Below, piece after piece: positions 1 to 11,166 of a stretch of 64,000 bases of DNA. The position numbers and the translations under genes are program-made. Where the stretch lies: NCBI GenBank assembly GCA_026873275.1, contig JANTUC010000008.1:1488001-1552000 (forward strand), read 5' to 3'. The notes below the pieces were generated by a model that saw nothing but the letters and a program-made list of their open reading frames with translations, was not told the DNA's origin and made no database searches. How positions within the stretch are numbered: position 1 is the first letter of the stretch; each line of letters opens with the position of its first letter. The stretch comes from Pseudopithomyces maydicus. Lineage: Eukaryota > Ascomycota > Dothideomycetes > Pleosporales > Didymosphaeriaceae.

Positions 1-17
1 CATTCTGACTTCGATAG

Positions 18-373
18 GCATCCACGTTCCCGTCCGTGTCGAGCCCAAGGTCCAACTTGCTACCGAGCGCACTTTCCTCTCTTGGCTTGAATTCAGCATT
101 CTGCTCGGCTCCATCGCAGCTACGCTGCTCAACTTTGGCGACGGTCTTGCGCTCGCTGCCGCTTGGGCGTTTACCATCATCGCATGCTGTGCGCTCTTGT
201 ACTCGGTCGGTCTGTACATGTGGCGTGTCAATATGATCAAGAAACGGCGTGCTGTCACGTATCACGATAAGGTCGGACCAACACTACTTTGTTTGGGTCT
301 GTTTGCTGCAGTGGCCGTGAGCTTTGGATTTAGGATAGGTGTTGGGGGGTGGAATGGCAATTTGAAAGGCTGA
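18..373 (+). CDS. VTC1: Vacuolar transporter chaperone subunit 1, 3' exon (partial)
   Basis: Vtc1 is the small membrane subunit of the vacuolar transporter chaperone complex, which makes and translocates polyphosphate at the vacuole and other membranes. The exon begins after an acceptor (ctgac branch, tag at 15-17) and ends with TGA at 371-373. It encodes about 118 residues: the DUF202 motif PVRVEPKV, then the signature ATERTFLSWLEFS, followed by three hydrophobic segments with the conserved DKVGPTLL loop before the last one. This covers nearly the whole family domain, so only a short N-terminal exon lies off the left edge. It converges on the thaumatin-like gene at 608-2115. The identification is firm from the motif order; the missing start is the only gap. 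Confidence 0.9.
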
Positions 374-607
374 ACAGGATACATCAGAAAGAACACAGAC
401 ATATGTATATATCGGATCTCTGGTTACATGCGCTGCAAGTCCCGGCCTTGCGATGGGACTTTGCGGCGCCGGAGGAGGGAGGCAAGAAGTTGCATTTAAG
501 ATTGTTGGTTGGGTACGCATCGCGCTTTGAGATTACTCTGGGAGAATCTTTGTTTCAAGGACAGTACTGGTATCTAATAGAGCTATCGAATGACTATATT
601 ACGGTAT

Positions 608-2115
608 TCATACACTTGCGGTCGCATGAGCGGGCGTAGCGGCCGTGGCAGTGTTGCCCCCGGCCACGACAGAGTGGCTTCCGACCATGACAGAATTGCC
701 TCCAGCCGCAACAGAGTTCCCCCCAGCCTGCACCGTAGCACTCGCCGCCGCCATGACGGATTTCCCGCCAGCCGCGACAGAATGCCCCCCAGCCTGTACA
801 GTAGCACTCGCCGCCGGATGCGACACAGGAAGCACCTTCCCCGTCGGATCCGCCTTCGCCGTCTTCCCCAGCTGCAACATCAAAACCTCATGCGTCGCCG
901 TCTGCGCCCAAGCACTAAACCCTTCCGCCGCCGCCTTCACCTTGTCGTCCCCATCCTTGGCACACAGATCCAGCCTCAAGTCCCCCTGTACTCCTTCTCA
1001 CACGTGAAACTCGACTCCTGCGGCCTCGTCCGGTCAAACGTGTAGATCATGAAGCACTTCTGCACCCCGTCGCAGTAGATGGGCGGACACACGGCGCCCT
1101 TTTCGTCCCCGGTGAAGGTCACGGAAACGCCGCCGTCGTAACCCGGGCACAGCGCGAGCTTCCTCTCATGCATCTCGGGCGTCGCGTTGAAGTCTGTGAT
1201 CTTCTCTGCTTTCCCCTCGGGCGCCATGGCGTTCGGGTTCGCGCAGTCCAGCAAACTGACGTCGTAGTACAGGCGCTTGAACTTGTCGCCCGTCTTGGGG
1301 TCCTGGTACAGCGCGTACTCCATCTGCGTGATGTTGGTGTCTCCCGGGTTGTTCGTCTTGGAGATCTTGAGCGATATCGCCTGCCCGGCGAGTTTGTCTT
1401 CCTCCGGACAGTAGGGGGTGGCCCCGTGTAGGAGCAGCCGCCGCTGCCGCGGAAGGGCTCCGTGAAGACGCCTTTGGAGGGGATCTCGTGGAAGGCGGCA
1501 TCGTCGGGGGTGCCCCAGCCGGCGGTTGCGCCGTCACGCCATCTGAGGGGGTGGTTAGCTGGTGCATGGAGAGAAGAGGAGGGGAGGGGAGAGGAAAAGA
1601 GAGGCATACCCGCCGAGGTAGTGGGCTCCTACGGATTGGACGTAGAGAGTTTGTGAGCACCAGTTGTGGATGATGATGTTGCCGTATTCCCAGCCGTCGT
1701 CGGGTATCGTCATGCTGTCGACTTTGGGGGTTGGGGCCTGGCCTGGTTTGTTGGCTGGCACGGCTGAAGCTCCTGGGGGAGCGTTTGGTGGAAGTGAGGA
1801 GCCAGCAGCATTTGCAGCTGGTGGAGGAGAGGGAGCCGGATTTGCAGCTGGTGGAGGAGAGGGAGCCGGATTTGCAGCTGGAGGGAGAGATGAAGCAGCA
1901 TTTGCAGCTGCTGGGAGAGAGGGGCTAGCAGCATTTGCAGCTGCTGGGGCTACTGGAGCTGCTGGAGCTGTTGAAGCTGCGGCGGCGACAGGTATCTTTT
2001 GGGTGGATATGGTTGTTGGCACTCCTGGTGATGGTAGTATTTGTGATGCTAATGATGCAGCACCTGCGGTACTGTAGAGCATCAGAAGTCGATAAAACAT
2101 AATGATCGTTAACAA
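608..2115 (-). CDS. Secreted BYS1/thaumatin-like protein A, with two apparent frameshifts
   Basis: The protein begins with a hydrophobic leader (MFYRLLMLYSTAGAASLASQ, from 2100; an in-frame ATG also lies at 2115). A Pro/Ala tract of 10-residue repeats follows, then a BYS1-type domain (Blastomyces yeast-phase-specific family, thaumatin-like fold): IIIHNWCSQTLYVQSVGAH, FTEPFRG, ITQMEYALYQ, KRLYYDVSLLDC, CPGY, CPPIYCDG, CEKEYRG. A 67-bp intron (1543-1609) restores GGWRDG across the junction. The frame is then lost twice. One missing G near 1421-1426 separates the PFRG part from the PYCPEEDK part, and one missing G at 980-984 separates EYRG from LRLDLCAKDG and a Gly/Asn/Ser/Val repeat tail that stops at 608. 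With both restored it would be about 480 residues and collinear with its neighbour at 2385-4567. Secretion is inferred from the leader; the function is unknown. Homopolymer error is likelier than decay because no other stop is present. Confidence 0.72.
1811..1945. repeat. 30-bp coding tandem repeat
   Basis: The unit starting tttgcagctg recurs at 1811, 1841, 1871 and 1901, with a partial copy at 1934. The first two copies are identical. On the minus strand it encodes the 10-residue Pro/Ala/Asn repeat in the N-terminal tract of the thaumatin-like protein. Later copies diverge and one is 33 bp long. Confidence 0.9.
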
Positions 2116-2384
2116 ATGAATGATAAGTTGAAGAATAATAAAGACGGCAGTCTATCTTGAACGTTTAGAAGAAGAGAGCTTGGCCATGCAAGTTACATGA
2201 TTTCTTTTAAGCTGACATTCTGTTGACTCGTTCGTGCAGAGAGGTAGAGTCAGGCAAGATATACAAAGCATTTTGGTGTGACTAAGAAAATGAATAGATG
2301 ACTATTGATACAAAACAAGACGCAAAACAAGACTCAACAGAATACCAACCCGTCAAACCGCCCTTCGTCATACTCTCACCCATC

Positions 2385-4567
2385 TCATCGAACTAAGCTG
2401 GCTGCAGCCTTCGCAACACTCCTACGATTGTTAGCAACGATGGTAATGTACTGCGTTGCCCAGACCGTGGTAACTGAGACTGGTATCGCATCACTCGCTG
2501 CTGTGGTCTCTATAGACGCATGAGTACGTGAAATTCCAGCTGTGAGCGATGAGGAGCCAGCCTTATGTCTCACGGATGTTGATTGTAATGTGTCAGTAGA
2601 ATTCGAAGAGTCAGTCGTGGGCAACGGATAGGCAGCCTTGTTTTTGACAGATATCGACCCTATTGACGCATGAGGATGTGATATTCCAGATGTAGACTCT
2701 ATTGACGCATTATGATTTGCAAGTCCAGCTGTGGGCGACGAAGAGGCAGCCTTGAGCTTGACGGATTCTGACTCCATTGACGCATGAGGGTGTGACAAGT
2801 CGGATGTGAGCGACGAAGGGCCAGCCGTGTGCTTGGCAGACATTGGCTCTATTGACCCATTAGAATGTGAAATATTAGCTGTGGGTGATGAAGAGCCGAA
2901 ATTGTGTTTGGCAGATGTCGACTCTATTGATGCATCGGAAGTCGAAGATGCAGTTGTGAGCAATAACGCGGCGGCCTTGAGTTTGGCAGATGCTGACTCT
3001 ACCGACGCATGAGAATGTGACAAGCCAGATGATGCGAGTGATGAAGCGTCAGTTTTGTGTTCGGCAGATGTTGACTTTATCGACCCATTAGAATGTGAAA
3101 AGGAAGCTGTAGTCAATAAAGAACCAGCCTTGTGTTTAAAAGACGTTGACTCAGAAGTATTCCCAGTATTCGCAGGCGACAAAAATTCCGTCGATGTGAC
3201 ACCAGCCGAGATCGACTCAGACGTAGCGAATTTGAGGGCGTGGTGTGATGACCCTGTAGGTAGAGGAATCGAAGGTGACGTTGGAGCCGCTGTGGGCTCC
3301 AATTTGCTCCAGCACTCTGTTGTCGAGGCTACTGTATTGAACGTGCAACGTATATCAGATTGGTGTTTTGAACGCACTGAACATTTCGAGCATGATGCAG
3401 TGCTTGTAGCTGTAGCGTCTAGCGTTTCCGAGACGTGGGGAAAATGCTGTGCGATAGGTCTCCTGGAGGAGGCTGGGATACTCGTGCCGATAGACGATTT
3501 GTGTAGTGCAGATGTGCCTCCATACGTTTTGGAGGCAGTGTTATTGAGGAATCGAGCACCTGTGCCGTGAAGAAATGGTGCATCAGTGCTATTAAGGAAT
3601 AGTCCACCAGTGCTATGAAGGAAATGCGCACCAGTCCCGACCGATTTTGAGATGTTCGTGCCTGATTTTTGTGGAACGATAACGCCCTTTATATTTCCCG
3701 ATTTTCTCCAGGACTCATACACTTGGTAACTAGTCCTACATCGGCAGGTCAGCTATAGTTCATCAACCGATACGGGTTTATCAAGACAGGCAGCTTACCC
3801 ATTTCCATTTCCAGCACATAGTTCCACGTACAGATTGCCGCGATACTCCTTCGTGCATTGAAAACTGGCTTCATCTGGTCTCGTTTTGTCGTAGTTGTAT
3901 ATCGATTCGCAGTACTGAACTCCGTCGCAGTAAATAGGTCGACAGCTCTCCGGGTCGCTCGTCCACATCGCAATACCGTTCTGGTAGCCGGGACACCCAT
4001 CCACCTTCTTTTGGTTCAATTTGTGATCTTTCGACGCGTCGGCATCGCTGACTGTGGCTTTTGGCACGGCGCAGTTCAACAAGCTAACGTCGTACCACAG
4101 TCTTTTGAACTTATCGCCGTTCTCCGGGTTTTGGATCAAGGAATACTCAAGCTGTGTGATGCCGTTGCCCCAGTCTGTGTTGTTCGGCGAGTTGATCATG
4201 AATGAAACACCCTGACCCTTCATCTTCCCTGAAGCAGTGTCTATCGGGGGTTATGAGTCTTAACCATTTCCTCTGCCTCAGCTTTGCTGATGGGTATCGT
4301 TTCGCGGAATCCCTCGTAGTAGGTAAGTCCAGCGGGGATTGCAAACTCGACGGCGTCCCGAGAGGAGTTCTGGCCGTAAGCTCCGACAGATCTTGCTATC
4401 ATATCGTGTTTGCAAGAGTTGATCACGTAGAGCGATCCGTATGCCTTTCCTGGGTCGCCATAGCGAGGTTTTATTCCAAATTTGCCAAATCTGAAACCAG
4501 AAACGAAGTCGACTGTGAGGCTCACCAGGAGTAGACGTTTAAGGGTGCCCAGAGAAAGAAGTTGCAT
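2385..4567 (-). CDS. Secreted BYS1/thaumatin-like protein B with a long Ser-rich repeat tail
   Basis: This is a paralog of the gene at 608-2115. The leader (MQLLSLGTLKRLLLVSLTV) is followed by the same domain: SLYVINSCKHDMIARSVGAY, ITQLEYSLIQ, KRLWYDVSLLNC, CPGYQNG, CRPIYCDG, CTKEYRG, VELC. I place a 41-bp intron at 4224-4264 (the acceptor is uncertain because the cag nearer the branch site breaks frame) and a 63-bp intron at 3736-3798 (GTAAGC..GTAG, phase matched: NG|TSYQ). The second splice joins the domain to about 450 residues rich in Ser, Thr, His and Ala, built from degenerate repeats of about 30 residues (SHSNGSIESTSAKH-like). The total is about 692 residues with no frameshift. A secreted, probably O-glycosylated cell-surface or matrix protein is the inference. 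A domain-only version ending at 3795 is possible if the last intron is retained. Confidence 0.75.
2500..3150. repeat. Degenerate ~90-bp coding tandem repeats
   Basis: Blocks of roughly 90 bp recur. Each carries a variant of gttgactctattgacgcat followed by an Ala/Ser-rich stretch. They encode the ~30-residue repeats in the tail of thaumatin-like protein B. The copies have diverged by substitutions and one short copy is truncated near 2660-2700, so this is an old and variable array. Confidence 0.75.
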
Positions 4568-4827
4568 ATTTTTTGAAATTTCCGATCGATGTTGAAAACC
4601 TCAGATCTGTACAGCGATGTACATTAACGGGAAAATTTTGCTTTCGAGATGTGTAGTGGGAGAATCGGGGGCTCCTATATGCGAAGCGCATAGTAGCGGC
4701 GAACATACGTGTTCTTCTATTCTCTGTATGATGCTGTCTTCTACGGTTTGTGTTGTGACCAACACTGAAAGTCGTCTAACGGACTCATGACTCTTGCTGG
4801 CTACCAGCTTTCCAGTAAGTTGTTTCC

Positions 4828-6537
4828 TTAATCCCTCTTTACACCCACCTTTCCGATACCTCTCAAACCCCAGCAAAACATCACTATGGTCGCCGAACTC
4901 CCAGCAAAACAGAACCAGAATGCAGCCCTATATCCTTCCATCAATGCCTGAGGACTTTGCTTATCGGACCATCTGCTGTTTTGGCTCACACTCGCTGCAA
5001 TCAAACCGCTTGAAGCAAGTCCTACGCTCTTACCGATCTGTGCTATGGTATTAAACACGCCACCTGCAAGAGCTTGAGTCTTAGCAGGAAAGACTGATGT
5101 TATGACCAGGTTCGAAACCGTGAATAGCACATCAGCACTGATGGGATTCAAGACCATGGCAAAGAAAGCACACGCCCAGTAATTCCACTCTGGCTGGATA
5201 ACACCCATAAGAAGTGCGCTTACAGCAGTCATGGCAACTCCGAAGATGACGATCCAGTCCGCACGTACTTTGTGTGCGATCAAACCCATGGCGATATTGG
5301 CGATGGCGCCTGCGATTGGCGAAGGTAGGAAGCGAATAGAAGTCTGAATAGCAGACATCTCTTGGACATCTTGGTAGAAAAGAGTCAGAAATGTCTCTAT
5401 CGCGTTGAAAATACCCCAGATCATGAAGACGCCAATGCAAACAGTCGTGAAGATACGATTTCGCCATAGAGAGTTCGGTATCACTGCTGGTCGACCAAGT
5501 CTTTCTTGCCGGCCAACCCAAAATATAAATACTGGAATCAGAGCAATTGATAATGCAAGTGTACATGCTGTGGCTGGGTCTTTGATGCCAGAATCGCTAT
5601 CGCTTATCATACTGTTCTTGTCAGCGAAGAGTGTAATATTGAGAACGGTGACACATACGCGAAGGAGTATGAGAGCATCACAAATGACGCACTGCCGATT
5701 GTAATGCCCACCCAGTCAATGTCAGTACGTAGTCGCTCCCATACATTTGTCTGCGCTGCATCAACCTTGGGCAGGCCGAAGAGCCCTATCACGAACACGA
5801 TGCTGTTGGCAATGGCTGCGATATGGAAGCCCCATCTCCAACCGATGGTGCTCGATAATACACCTCCGAGTGTGAGGCCTACTGAAAAGCCAATAGGCTG
5901 GCCACCTCCCATCGACGCGAAAGCGATATTCCTGCTCTTACCTTCAGGAAACGTCCCTGTGATAATACTCACGGCCGATGGTAGGCAGAAGCTGATGGCT
6001 ACACCAGCAAGGGCTCTGAAAGCGATGAGTTGGTTAGCTGTCTGCGCAAGGCCGCATGCCAGTGTGAACACAGACTGCAAGACACAACCCGTGAGATACA
6101 TTGGGCGACTACCCACTACATCTGCGACCGAACCGAGCAACAGGAGTGTACAACCGCATGCAAGTGAGTATATCGAAATTGGCCTACCACGTAATCAGTT
6201 TGGCCCTAGTATAATCCTTGGCTTTCTTGACTCACCACAGTAACAGACTGGGGGGAATATCCAGCTCCTCCGCCATGGTGGGCAAGCCCACCACGACCTG
6301 CCCTGCCATCAATGCACTAACCATCGTCACACATACGACCGTGATCAACACGATGGTGGTGGTGGCTTTGGTTGGAGCAGGTATTGTTTCTGAATTGACT
6401 GTGTTGATGGGTCCAACGCCCTCGGTGACTGGTGGTGCGTCATCGCCTTTCCTAGACAGCTTGGATGGCTCTGGAAAAGCTAAAGGCGTAGACGCTGCAA
6501 AGGTCTCCAGTTCGACCGCTGTAGTTGAATGCGACAT
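4828..6537 (-). CDS. MFS transporter, DHA2-like 14-TM drug/toxin efflux type
   Basis: There are three exons: 6537-6236, 6183-5659 and 5611-4828. The introns are 52 bp (GTGAGT..GTAG; rejoins SLLLW|PISIYS) and 47 bp (GTATGT..ACAG; rejoins SYSFA|MISDS). The 536-residue product has a Pro/Thr-rich cytosolic N-terminus of about 65 residues, then multiple hydrophobic helices. It keeps the MFS loop 2-3 motif as LGSVADVVGSRPMYLTG, R-ALAGVA in helix 4, and a motif-C-like GGGQPIGFSVG. The length and the two N-terminal-like halves suggest a proton-coupled exporter of the DHA2 group, but the substrate cannot be read from sequence. No biosynthetic gene lies beside it. Its promoter faces the hypothetical gene at 7280. 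Confidence 0.85.
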
Positions 6538-7279
6538 TATTTCTGAAGGACAGCAATCCGAAGATGCGATACAATTTTCCTTTTTAAGTGACGAAGAGTG
6601 CGGCTGGCGTAGGATTAATTCCTGTCAAAACCGGAATTAGCTCCGCGAACGGAACAACTAGCCGTTGACCATCTTCCTTTCCCCCTCTTCCTCCCGAAGA
6701 ATCTGGGTAAGATTTTAGGACGCATTATTCCGATGCGGGTTTCTTGGCTGCGTCTTCCGCGGAGTTGCGAGGTCGGCGTTCTGACGATTTAGAAATTAGG
6801 GCCTTGGAGTCTTAAAGCGACGCCGCAGCATGCTAGGCAACAAGAGCGCGATGTCCACTCTTGGATGCATCATTCGAGGAAAATCCCGAAAGAATAAAAC
6901 ATTGCGCATTGAATCAAAGGCTTGCCAAGATATCTGCAACAGCCTAGAGGCATTTGTAAATCGTGAAGTAGAGTCAGCTGTAGTCGGGATGTTTTTTACG
7001 AGAGAGAACACCTCATTCATCACGCAGAGCGTCAGAAGTACCATTACATAGCCCCCAAACTGCTCTTCTACGCGAAGCAGAGTGTAGGACCTTGTCACAC
7101 AGCCCCCGCACCGGTGACCAGTAGCGTCGAGTCATATTCGACTACATATTCGTGGAGACCCCAGAAACACGTTTTGTACTTCGCATCGAACGTATATGAT
7201 TCTAAAGCGACTCATCTGTTGCATTTAACCTATATCTGTAATAAATCGACGCATATCTTCGTGTGAAATAGTTGTCGCC
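6538..7279. other. Divergent intergenic region
   Basis: 742 bp separate the MFS gene (minus) from the small gene at 7280 (plus), so it should hold both promoters. It has short C/T-rich stretches (around 6670-6700) and an AT-rich part near 7200-7250 ahead of the plus-strand gene. I see no convincing coding exon, repeat or RNA gene. Confidence 0.5.
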
Positions 7280-7759
7280 ATGTCCGATAGCGACCTCACC
7301 CTACACGACATCAAGAAAAGCCATACCAAAGCTTCCAATATGTCCTCTCAGAACAAACCACAGAGTCAAATCAGTTTACTGCTCGCCCACCTTATCGGCC
7401 GCCACCGCACCCCTTCCCTCCAATACCCACCTCCCCGCCCTCCCCTCCTACCCGACTACCAATGGTCGTGGGACCCTGCCTGGCGCGAGCTGTTCGTGTA
7501 CGCGCCCCGGAAATCGTGCTATCTGTACATTGCACGCTATAAGCATGATGCTGGGGAGTTGCTCCATTTCAGCATGGCTGGTAGAGAGGAGTTCACGGAG
7601 CAGAAGGCCCGGAAGGTGATGCTGGACTGGAAGAATTGGAGGATCGATGCGAGTGGGAAGTGGTTTATGGACTTGTATGAGGAGGGGCAGAGCTATGTGA
7701 TAACTGCGGCGTATTGGGAGGCGAGGGAGGGGAGGTGGTATCTTGTGGAGCGGTGGTGA
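7280..7759 (+). CDS. Hypothetical protein, 159 aa, Trp/Tyr-rich C-terminal half
   Basis: A single-exon frame starts at the first ATG after an AT-rich leader; a second in-frame ATG at 7340 could also serve. The first 60 residues are polar and Pro-rich. The rest is compact and rich in aromatic and charged residues (YQWSWDPAWRELFVYAP, CYLYIARYKHDAGELLHF, YVITAAYWEAREGRWYLVE), which looks like a small folded domain rather than random sequence. There is no signal peptide or membrane segment. I do not recognise the family. Codon use matches its neighbours, and the nearest genes are an MFS transporter and a secreted cupin. Confidence 0.7.
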   Translation: MSDSDLTLHDIKKSHTKASNMSSQNKPQSQISLLLAHLIGRHRTPSLQYPPPRPPLLPDYQWSWDPAWRELFVYAPRKSCYLYIARYKHDAGELLHFSMAGREEFTEQKARKVMLDWKNWRIDASGKWFMDLYEEGQSYVITAAYWEAREGRWYLVERW

Positions 7760-8159
7760 TGTATGCTAACTACCAATGTCGTGTTTTGTCTTCTGTGTGA
7801 CCAGGCTTCATCACTTATATTTTTTCAACGCAATAGATAGGAAGACAATATTATAATTATGTCAAGGCTCTTCAAACCAAGCCTAACACGGTCCAAGGAC
7901 CATGTCTAGAATTCTATGACAACCAACCATTACCGGATCTAAACCGCAAAATCTAAAAAATGTTCCTTTGTCTTCCGCAACAGGAGGTCGATCGCCGAAG
8001 CAATCAACCCAGGAGAAGTGAAGTAGAAACAAATGCTAAAAAACCAAAATTCCAACGCTAATGCTATGCAAAATCAAAGAGTCCGCCACGCTATGCTATG
8101 CAATATATCTTGTCTTCACATCTATCATCCGAGCACCTCGTCGAGGGCCCACGAGCTGC
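7760..8159. other. Convergent intergenic region
   Basis: 400 bp lie between the stop codons of the hypothetical gene and the cupin gene. The region is AT-rich and must hold both 3' UTRs and polyadenylation sites. I see no gene in it. Confidence 0.5.
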
Positions 8160-9085
8160 TTAGTACGAAGAGTAACCAGTGGGAGCAGGTGCAGGCGGTG
8201 TGGGGTATCCCGAAGGCGTCTCCGGCTCCGGAGTCTTGCACTTGGCCAAGCAGATATCGACACTCTGCGCAATGTTCGCGGGGAGATGCTTGCGGAACTG
8301 CTCGATGTTGCTGCCGTCGATGGTCTTGGGGAATCCCAACGTAGCGTTGACCACGTCGGCGTTCAAGCCGAAGAAGTTCTGCGCCACCTGCGAGGTACCG
8401 GGGTCCTCGCTGTTGAGCGCGGCGACGAAGGTGGCGGGCTCGCACTGGTTATTGATCTGGTAGTGGATGCTGCCCTGGGGGAAGACGGTGCCTTGGAACT
8501 TCTCGAGGGTGCCGGCGACTTCGGCGTTTTCGCCCGCGGCTACGAGGCCGTTTTCGAGGATGTAGCCGAAGTCGATGGTGCCGTCGACGACGGTGAGGAA
8601 CTCGGTGGCGCGGGGGTGAACGTGCGGGGTGTTGATGCCGCAGGCGTTGAGGAAGCCGAGGGTGGTGCTGATGCCGAGACCGGTCAGGATGGGAAAGCTC
8701 TCGATGTTCTGATGGGTGTTAGTAATCTACTAGAATGATGTTTGAATAGTTATAGACGCACAGCAGCCTTGGTGGCTCCACCAAGAGCACCCTTTGCAGG
8801 CTTAGCTCCGTTGAAGTCGAAGACAATGAGGCTTCGAAGGGCATCTCCAGAGAGAAGGGACTGTCCCTTTGCGGTAAGGAGACGCTGGAAACGCTTGATG
8901 GCCGTGGGGGCCGTGAAGAGGTCCAAGAACAAGGCCTTCTGAACTTCAGGATCAGGCGTCGGGGCAACAGAAGCGGTGGCATTGGCAGGGCTAGGAGTCG
9001 CCACAGTCGTCAAAGTTGGCTGGGGGTGAGCCTGGACGGCGGAGACAGCGATAGCTGCGAGGATAGACTTGCTGATGGCGACCAT
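8160..9085 (-). CDS. Secreted spherulin-1A/germin-like cupin
   Basis: There are two exons (9085-8762 and 8708-8160) with a 53-bp intron (GTGCGT..TCAG, phase 0). The product is 290 residues. A signal peptide (MVAISKSILAAIAVSAVQA) precedes a Pro/Thr/Ala linker. The cupin core begins with the upper conserved box INTPHVHPRATEFLTVVDG, giving the His-x-His...Glu metal ligands, and continues with TLEKFQGTVFPQGSIHYQIN, which holds the second-motif His. This is the germin/spherulin arrangement, so a secreted metal-binding single-domain cupin is likely. Family members range from oxalate oxidases and superoxide dismutases to proteins without known activity, so no reaction is assigned. The C-terminus is Pro-rich (PEPETPSGYPTPPAPAP). 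Confidence 0.88.
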
Positions 9086-10214
9086 TTTGATTAAGTTGAT
9101 TAGGTTGATGAGATGGTGAAAATGCAGGAAATAGGAAATAAGAGATGAGACAAAAGGAGATGAGAGAGTATGGTTTTCTGCTTTGTAGACAAGGAGACAA
9201 TGAGATGAGGAGTTAACATGGTCGTCTTTCACGACATCTTTATAGCGACATGTCCATTCTACACTTCGCACATGCTGACCGATTGTTAGGAGCACTAGCC
9301 CCAGTCATTCACGGATCGATCTCGACCCGTAGGATGCTGAGCGGCTGAGCCACGACAGCTGCCATGTGAGTTGGCCTCCACCCTAAGAATAAGGTTGTTT
9401 CTTAGCAAACAGAAGCTTAATTTTGCTAAAGATACGATTGGGCGCGCGTTTCGAAACTTGGTATCTCGTCAGCTGTGGCCGGAAAGCATCGACCCGTGGC
9501 GCTAGGGAGGCAGGCGCAGTTGACATGGCGGCTGACAGGTACACTATTCCAACGGGGCTGGCCAGCTGTACTTCCTGATTGGGGCAATAAATGTTTTAGA
9601 GAAGAATTTAGGAATGCGGCCGACTGGTTCGTTTGTGTTGTAAATCACGGCGTTGCTCGCGCGATCGTTGCACTGTAGCCTACATAGGCAGTTGATTGTT
9701 GTGGCAGTAGCAGTGGTCTCCGGTATTGGGACCCAACGCAATGTACGGACAATCACGAATGTCCAAAGATCGGCAACCAAACATGTGTCTTAGACAGTTT
9801 GTTTGATGCACGATCCTACGTAGATTTGATCGAAGTAGTTGCCTCGTCGGGAGTGATGACGAAGGCTCGAGGACACGGACCTTGGACCTAGACCTTTGAT
9901 TTGGTCATCTCTGTGGGGAGGAGGCTGGGTAAGCAGTCCCATAAATAGGCGTAGTCTTAAACGACCGTACCTCGCCCAACTTCTTGAGGACATTATTTTC
10001 AAAATTCGGAAATCAGAATGGGCGTCGGAGAAGACTCTGCTTAGCAACGCGAGTGCAAAAATATGTAGATTGAGAAGAGCTGAAAATCTAAGACAACGCA
10101 ACACGCTAACTGATGCTCGCTGATGGGATGCTAAATTGCATGCAGAGCGAAAGAGATGCACCAAAACAACCCAGTCTATGCGCTTCGTACCTCGTAATCT
10201 TGGCCGTAAATACG
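9086..10214. other. Intergenic region upstream of the cupin gene
   Basis: About 1.1 kb. The part near 9090-9230 is the likely promoter and 5' UTR of the cupin gene; the part near 10180-10214 is the 3' UTR of the next minus-strand gene. Open frames in between are short and lack protein-like composition. No repeats or RNA genes were seen. Confidence 0.45.
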
Positions 10215-11166
10215 TTAATCATATACCGATTCTATCTCCATCCACTCTTCAACGTGGGAGAAAGGCAACTCATCAAATCCAATCGCATCATCAAGTGCAT
10301 CATCGAGGGTGAATGCGTCGTCAGAAGGAATTGATGGCGGACCTTGCACTTTCTTGATCACGATGCCTCCATCTTCTGGCTCCTCCACTTCGGCAATGTT
10401 GTTGATGTTTGGAAATCCTCCATCCTCAAAGATAAGAGAGGATCTATCGCCGGGACCTCGCACGCGACGGCGAAGTCGGCGAGCCGATTCGTCGACGTCG
10501 TCCAACGGGTCGTTGTCAGAGTAACTGCTGTCGCCCTCGACGCTCATGCTGTAAGTGCGCTTGGTCTTGTAAACTCTGGCGCTCAGTCGTTTCTTTTTCT
10601 TCCAATTCAATCGCTGTCTTGTCTCTTCGTCATCGGACGAGTCTCCCGAGAGGTTTATCTGCTTGATCTCGTCGCAGATTGCGTTGTCGTCCAGCCTTGA
10701 GCCGCTTTTTCGCTTTTTGCGTCCTCGAAGTGGTCGGGCCGCACCACCTCTATATCGCTGTCGTAGCCCGGTTCGCTGTCGAGGTATTCGAGGATGAAGC
10801 TGATATCGGCCTCTTCAGCCCGGCGGAAAGGGCGTGCGTCTTCGTAGACGCTCTCTTCGTCCGAGGCATCGTCGTCTTCGGAGTCCTGGGGAGTAGTCGC
10901 ACAGGCGATAGAGGCAGTGGACGGGCGAGAGGATGCACCTCGCGACTGCGGTCTGGTGAACTGGAATTGCGGCCCCTGACCAATGGGCTGGATGAATTCC
11001 AGCGGGGGTGACTGGGCATTGTGCACGATGCCCATGCGCTTGTAAGGATGCGAGGGGGGTCGTCTTTTTGGAGGAAGTGGGCGTGGGCGCGTGTGCTGGG
11101 CGTCATGGGCGGCGACGTGGGACCGTTTGCGAAAGCGAAGACGGGCGGGCGTTCGGTCGTCTCCAT
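10215..11166 (-). CDS. Acidic, low-complexity fungal hypothetical protein, two apparent frameshifts
   Basis: Three overlapping minus-strand frames combine into one protein of about 317 residues. The first (from ATG 11166) begins METTERPPVFAFANGPTSPP. The second carries GIVHNAQSPPLEFIQPIGQG and the acidic ILEYLDSEPGYDSDIE. The third carries KRKSGSRLDDNAICDEIKQI and runs to the stop at 10215. The switches are explained by one missing base each, at the G6 run 11054-11059 (or the adjacent A/T run) and the T5 run 10714-10718; neither switch has room for an intron. The middle and end are rich in Asp/Glu with basic patches (NWKKKKRLSARVYKTKR), which suggests a nuclear protein. I recognise no domain. 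A shorter protein starting at ATG 11035 is the alternative. Confidence 0.6.

Noticed and set aside
608..1323. Calling the thaumatin-like gene A a true pseudogene
   Set aside because: Its two shifts are single missing bases in G/C runs, the same kind as in essential genes nearby, and no other inactivating change is seen.
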